From Streptomyces spinosisporus (GTDB lineage Bacteria; Actinomycetota; Actinomycetes; Streptomycetales; Streptomycetaceae), in assembly GCF_022698145.1 (NCBI RefSeq), contig NZ_JALDAX010000012.1, positions 186,001 to 250,000 of the forward strand: 64,000 bases of DNA, written 5' to 3'. The notes beneath the pieces were generated by a model. That model ran no database searches. It saw only the letters and a program-made list of their open reading frames with translations, and had not been told where the DNA came from. Below are positions 61,440-64,000 of this stretch, piece by piece. How positions within the stretch are numbered: position 1 is the stretch's first letter; every line of letters starts with the position of its first letter. The translations under genes and the position numbers were made by a program.

Positions 61440-62489
61440 GTGGCAGGCAAACCGGTCAGGCCCGTGAACGCCATCGACCAGACCCGGCGGATGCTCTCGC
61501 TGGTGACCTATCTCAAGGAGCGCCCCGGGGCCCGGGTCGAGGACGTGGCGCGTGCCTTCGGCATCACCGAGGACGAGCTGGTCTCCGACCTCGATGTGCT
61601 GCCCATGTGCGGCACCAGCTTCCGCGGCGGCGATCTGCTCGACATCGACACCGACGGCGAGCGCATCTGGTGGCACAACCCCGCGGCCCTCGGCGAGGAG
61701 ACGGCGGAGCCGCTGCGCCTCGCCGCCGACGAGGCGACCGCGCTGCTGGTGGCCGCCCGTGCGGTGGCCACCCTGCCCGGGCTGCGCGAGGGCGACCGGC
61801 AGGCGCTGCTGCGCGCCACCGCCAAGGTGGAGGCCGCGGCGGGCGAGACGGCGGGCGCCAGCTCTCGCCTGTCGGTGACCTTCGAGTCCGAGGGCGGCGT
61901 CTTCGCCGACGTCGACCGGGCGATCGCGGAGCGCCGCCGGCTGTGGATCCGCTACTACTCGCCCGCGCGCGACGAGCTCACCGAGCGCGAGATCGACCCC
62001 ATCCGCCTCGTCAGCGTCGGGCACACCTACGTCGAGGCCTGGTGCCGCCGCTCCGAGGCGCGCCGCACCTTCCGGCTCGACCGGGTCGCCGAGATCAAGA
62101 TCCTCGACGAGCCGTCCGCGCCGCCCGAGATCGAGCTGCGGGACCTGTCCGAGGCGCTGGTGCAGCCCGCCGCGGAGGACCCGGAGGTCGTCGTCGAGGT
62201 CGGCCCGGGCGGTCGTTGGGTCGCCGAGTACTACCCGCACGACAGTGCGGATGAGCTTCCCGACGGCGGGCTGCGTATCACCCTGCGCACGCCCGACCCG
62301 GCCTCGCTGCGACGGCTGGCGCTGCGTCTGGGGCGCGACGGCCGGATCGTCGCCCCGCGCGACCTCGCCGACAGCGCCCGGCAGGCGGCCCGGGAGGCGC
62401 TGGCGGCGTACGACGGGGTGGAGGCGCAGGGAGCACACGGAGGGCTTGCGGTGACGACGGACGGTACGACGGGCGGGAGCGAGCCGTAG
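61440..62489 (+). CDS. pafC: WYL-domain transcriptional regulator, PafC equivalent
   Basis: The 349-residue partner of the preceding regulator has a winged helix (AIDQTRRMLSLVTYLKERPG, ARVEDVARAFGITEDELVSD), then a WYL domain in which the motif is written GHTYVEAWCRRSEARRTFRL, and a C-terminal WCX domain. Residues 330-349 are a Gly/Thr tail. GTG 61440 starts 20 bases after the pafB stop, so the two are co-transcribed and probably form a heterodimer, the PafBC activator of DNA-damage genes. Confidence 0.88.
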   Translation: MAGKPVRPVNAIDQTRRMLSLVTYLKERPGARVEDVARAFGITEDELVSDLDVLPMCGTSFRGGDLLDIDTDGERIWWHNPAALGEETAEPLRLAADEATALLVAARAVATLPGLREGDRQALLRATAKVEAAAGETAGASSRLSVTFESEGGVFADVDRAIAERRRLWIRYYSPARDELTEREIDPIRLVSVGHTYVEAWCRRSEARRTFRLDRVAEIKILDEPSAPPEIELRDLSEALVQPAAEDPEVVVEVGPGGRWVAEYYPHDSADELPDGGLRITLRTPDPASLRRLALRLGRDGRIVAPRDLADSARQAAREALAAYDGVEAQGAHGGLAVTTDGTTGGSEP

Positions 62490-62600
62490 GGTGCCGGTGC
62501 CGGGAGGAGCGCGCGAAGGCCGCGGGGCCGGGCGCGGTCGTCCACCGGGCACCGGCCGGGAGGCCGGCGGCGAACGACCAGAGGTAGAGGAGCAGGAGCT

Positions 62601-62903
62601 GTGAGCGAGTCGTCGGTGCCCGGGGTGCCGGGTGCGCAGGAGATGTCGGTCGCGGCAGCCTTCGCCGGGATGAGAAGCGTCTCGCCGGTGACGTTCCGGG
62701 CGGGCTGCCCGGACTGCCGGGGCAGCTTCGAGCTCGCCGCCGCCGCGCTGCGCCTCGCGATCGGCGCCTCGAGCCGCACCACCTTCTACTCCTTCACCTG
62801 CCCCGACTGCGGCGCCTCGGTGCGCAAGCCCGCGGGGGAGCGGATCGTCCAGCTGCTGACCGGCGGCGGGGTCAGGACCCTGCGGCTGCACTCCACCCTC
62901 TAG
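62601..62903 (+). CDS. small zinc-ribbon protein
   Basis: A 100-residue protein with two CPDC motifs (C36/C39 and C67/C70) that can form one zinc ribbon, separated by a predicted helix (ELAAAALRLAIGAS). The flanks are Ser/Gly rich and no other motif is seen. GTG 62601 follows GGAGCAGGAGCT. I recognise it only as a conserved hypothetical between pafBC and tatA in Streptomyces. Its TAG stop is the first part of the next gene's -10 box. Confidence 0.75.
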   Translation: MSESSVPGVPGAQEMSVAAAFAGMRSVSPVTFRAGCPDCRGSFELAAAALRLAIGASSRTTFYSFTCPDCGASVRKPAGERIVQLLTGGGVRTLRLHSTL

Positions 62904-62914
62904 GCTCGGCCCCA
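62901..62914 (+). promoter_or_regulatory. leaderless -10 element overlapping a stop codon
   Basis: TAGGCT (62901-62906), whose TAG is the stop of the zinc-ribbon gene, is seven bases before ATG 62914. Confidence 0.5.
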
Positions 62915-63108
62915 TGTTCTGGCCGATGTTCGCGGTAGCTGTGGGTTTCCTGGGTCTCGCCGTGCTCGGGGTGTTCGCCGTGCGGGTGTTCCTGGAGGCG
63001 CAGCGTCTGGGCAGGCAGGTGACGGACTCCGCGCGCCGGATCAGCCGTGCCGCCGAGGATCTGGAGCGGGCGGCCATGAGCACGGCCCGCGCCGTGGACT
63101 CCCTCTGA
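62914..63108 (+). CDS. small single-helix membrane protein
   Basis: The 64-residue protein has one N-terminal transmembrane helix (MFWPMFAVAVGFLGLAVLGV, then FAVRVFL) and a cytoplasmic amphipathic helix (RISRAAEDLERAAMSTARAV). Its size and plan resemble a short TatA-like or membrane-anchored coiled-coil protein, but it lacks the FG hinge of TatA. It lies between the zinc-ribbon gene and tatA in the same direction. Function unknown. Confidence 0.7.
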   Translation: MFWPMFAVAVGFLGLAVLGVFAVRVFLEAQRLGRQVTDSARRISRAAEDLERAAMSTARAVDSL

Positions 63109-63302
63109 GCGGCGCCGTGCGAGGCGTGTGAGTCCTGCGCGGCAGGCGGTTTGGGCCACTTCGGCCTGTCACCGGGGCCACCCTGGCAGGTACGCTGCTG
63201 GTCGCGGCCCGGAGAACGAGGCCCGAGCCGCTGACCGGGAGTACGCACGGGGATTGCCTGACGTTTACCCCTGAGCGTTACGATCGCTGTCAACACGGTC
63301 GA

Positions 63303-63329
63303 TCGGACATGTGTCCGACCGGTCGGACA
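63303..63329. promoter_or_regulatory. palindrome plus third half-site upstream of tatA
   Basis: TCGGACA-TG-TGTCCGA (63303-63318) is a perfect palindrome, followed by another TCGGACA at 63323-63329. It lies 41-67 bases before tatA, downstream of possible promoter elements (TTTACC, TTACGAT around 63265-63287), where a repressor would block transcription. Confidence 0.5.
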
Positions 63330-63369
63330 GCACCCCACCCCAGCCGCCTCGGTGAGAAGGTAAAGACTT

Positions 63370-63657
63370 ATGTTCGGAAGGCTCGGCGCCCCCGAGATCA
63401 TTCTCATCCTCGTCGTCGTCATCCTGCTGTTCGGCGCGAAGAAGCTTCCCGACATGGCGCGCTCGCTCGGCAAGTCCGCTCGCATCCTCAAGAGCGAGGC
63501 CAAGGCGATGAAGGAGGACGGCAGCAGCGGCACGGCGACGCCGGCCGGCCCGCCCAACAACGAGCAGCCCCCGGCGCAGCGCACCATCCAGGCCTCTCCC
63601 GGCGATGTGACCAGCTCCCGCCCGGTCAACGAGCCGACGGACACCACGAAGGCCTGA
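63370..63657 (+). CDS. tatA: Sec-independent protein translocase TatA
   Basis: The 95-residue protein has an N-terminal transmembrane helix (PEIILILVVVILLF, about 8-21), the hinge FGAKKLPD and an amphipathic helix (MARSLGKSARILKSEAKAMK), followed by a disordered Pro/Thr tail. It oligomerises to form the Tat pore that exports folded proteins. ATG 63370 follows GAGAAGG. tatC follows 47 bases later. Confidence 0.96.
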   Translation: MFGRLGAPEIILILVVVILLFGAKKLPDMARSLGKSARILKSEAKAMKEDGSSGTATPAGPPNNEQPPAQRTIQASPGDVTSSRPVNEPTDTTKA

Positions 63658-63704
63658 TGCAGGGCCGGACGCCCCCGGCCTGCCGCACGAGATGAGGATG
63701 TGGG

Positions 63705-64000
63705 TTGCCCAAGCCTGCCCGCAAGAAGGAGAAGGATCCCGAGGGGCGGATGCCCCTTGCGGATCACCTTCGTGAGCTCCGCAACCGGCTCGCGAAGGCG
63801 ATGCTGGCGATCGTGCTCGTCACGGCCGTTGCCGCCTTCTTCTACAACGACATCATCAACTTCATCACCGAGCCGGTGCTGGACTCCGTCGGCTGCAGCC
63901 AGACCTTCGAGCAGCTGGCGAATTCGCACGAGAAGACGCACCAGTGCGCGCAGATCACGATCAACGGTCTGCTCACGCCCTTCACGCTGGCGTTGAAGGT
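63705..64000 (+). CDS. tatC: Sec-independent protein translocase TatC (3' truncated by window end)
   Basis: The first 98 codons of TatC are visible: LPKPARKKEKDPEGRMPLAD, HLRELRNRLAKAMLAIVLVT with the conserved HLRELR motif that binds the twin-arginine signal, and the first membrane helix and periplasmic loop. I place the start at TTG 63705, eight bases after GAGGAT; the in-frame ATG at residue 16 would remove the conserved basic N-terminus. The gene continues past the window. Confidence 0.95.
   Translation, partial: MPKPARKKEKDPEGRMPLADHLRELRNRLAKAMLAIVLVTAVAAFFYNDIINFITEPVLDSVGCSQTFEQLANSHEKTHQCAQITINGLLTPFTLALK

Overview
The window is chromosomal DNA of a Streptomyces or very close relative. 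The evidence is the very high GC content, GTG/TTG starts and leaderless genes, chaplin genes, a mycothiol ligase, the Pup-proteasome system, F420-type and glycerol (gyl) genes, and a gene order that, from memory, matches the S. coelicolor core from tatC/tatA through pafA, prcA/prcB, pup, dop, arc, metH, gylR-glpFKD and mshC to chpC/chpH. Apart from the far left edge it reads as conserved housekeeping chromosome. I see no insertion sequence, CRISPR array, rRNA or integrated element.

Layout. 1-4.2 kb: the right end of a phage-tail-like (probably extracellular contractile injection system) cluster, with a tail-type protein cut by the window edge, a DUF6519 protein and a peptidoglycan amidase. 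4.2-9.5 kb: a Pls/PosA-type single-module NRPS translationally coupled to an M1 aminopeptidase. 9.8 kb: tRNA-Leu(GAG). 10-12.7 kb: an M20 hydrolase, then the short chaplin chpH and the long sortase-anchored chaplin chpC. 12.8-21.2 kb: small conserved genes, a RecD-like protein with a ruined P-loop, an aldo/keto reductase, an F420-type oxidoreductase, a ferritin-like protein and CorA. 20.5-24.1 kb: histidine phosphatase, DUF3090, SCO1664-family kinase-like protein and mshC. 24.2-28.6 kb: a glutamine-rich low-complexity protein beside an intracellular subtilase, a PAC2 protein and a FadR-type regulator.

28.9-34.1 kb: the glycerol operon glpF-glpK-glpD (leftward) with its regulator gylR and matching palindromic operators. 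34.3-38.7 kb: metH with a structured leader, and a HAD hydrolase. 39.2-42.5 kb: two tandem solute-binding lipoproteins without a transporter. 42.5-47.8 kb: an orphan LuxR-type response regulator, a RecB-type Fe-S nuclease, a site-2 protease, the tRNA m1A58 methyltransferase and a secreted protein.

47.8-62.5 kb: the complete pupylation/proteasome locus: a 3Fe-4S ferredoxin (divergent), arc (proteasomal ATPase), dop, pup, an endonuclease VII-like gene overlapping prcB, prcB, prcA, then (after a decayed repeat tract, a LacI regulator and an MFS exporter) pafA, two FKBP isomerases and the paired WYL regulators equivalent to PafB/PafC. Pup is conjugated by PafA and removed by Dop; Arc unfolds tagged substrates into the PrcB/PrcA 20S chamber. 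62.6-64 kb: a zinc-ribbon protein, a small membrane protein, tatA and the start of tatC, cut by the window end.

The observations I rate highest are the decaying tandem copies of the prcA 3' end, the Q-rich protein/subtilase pair, the RecD-like protein without a Walker lysine, the endonuclease VII gene embedded in the proteasome operon, and a window-wide class of leaderless genes with a -10 box 6-7 bases before ATG.
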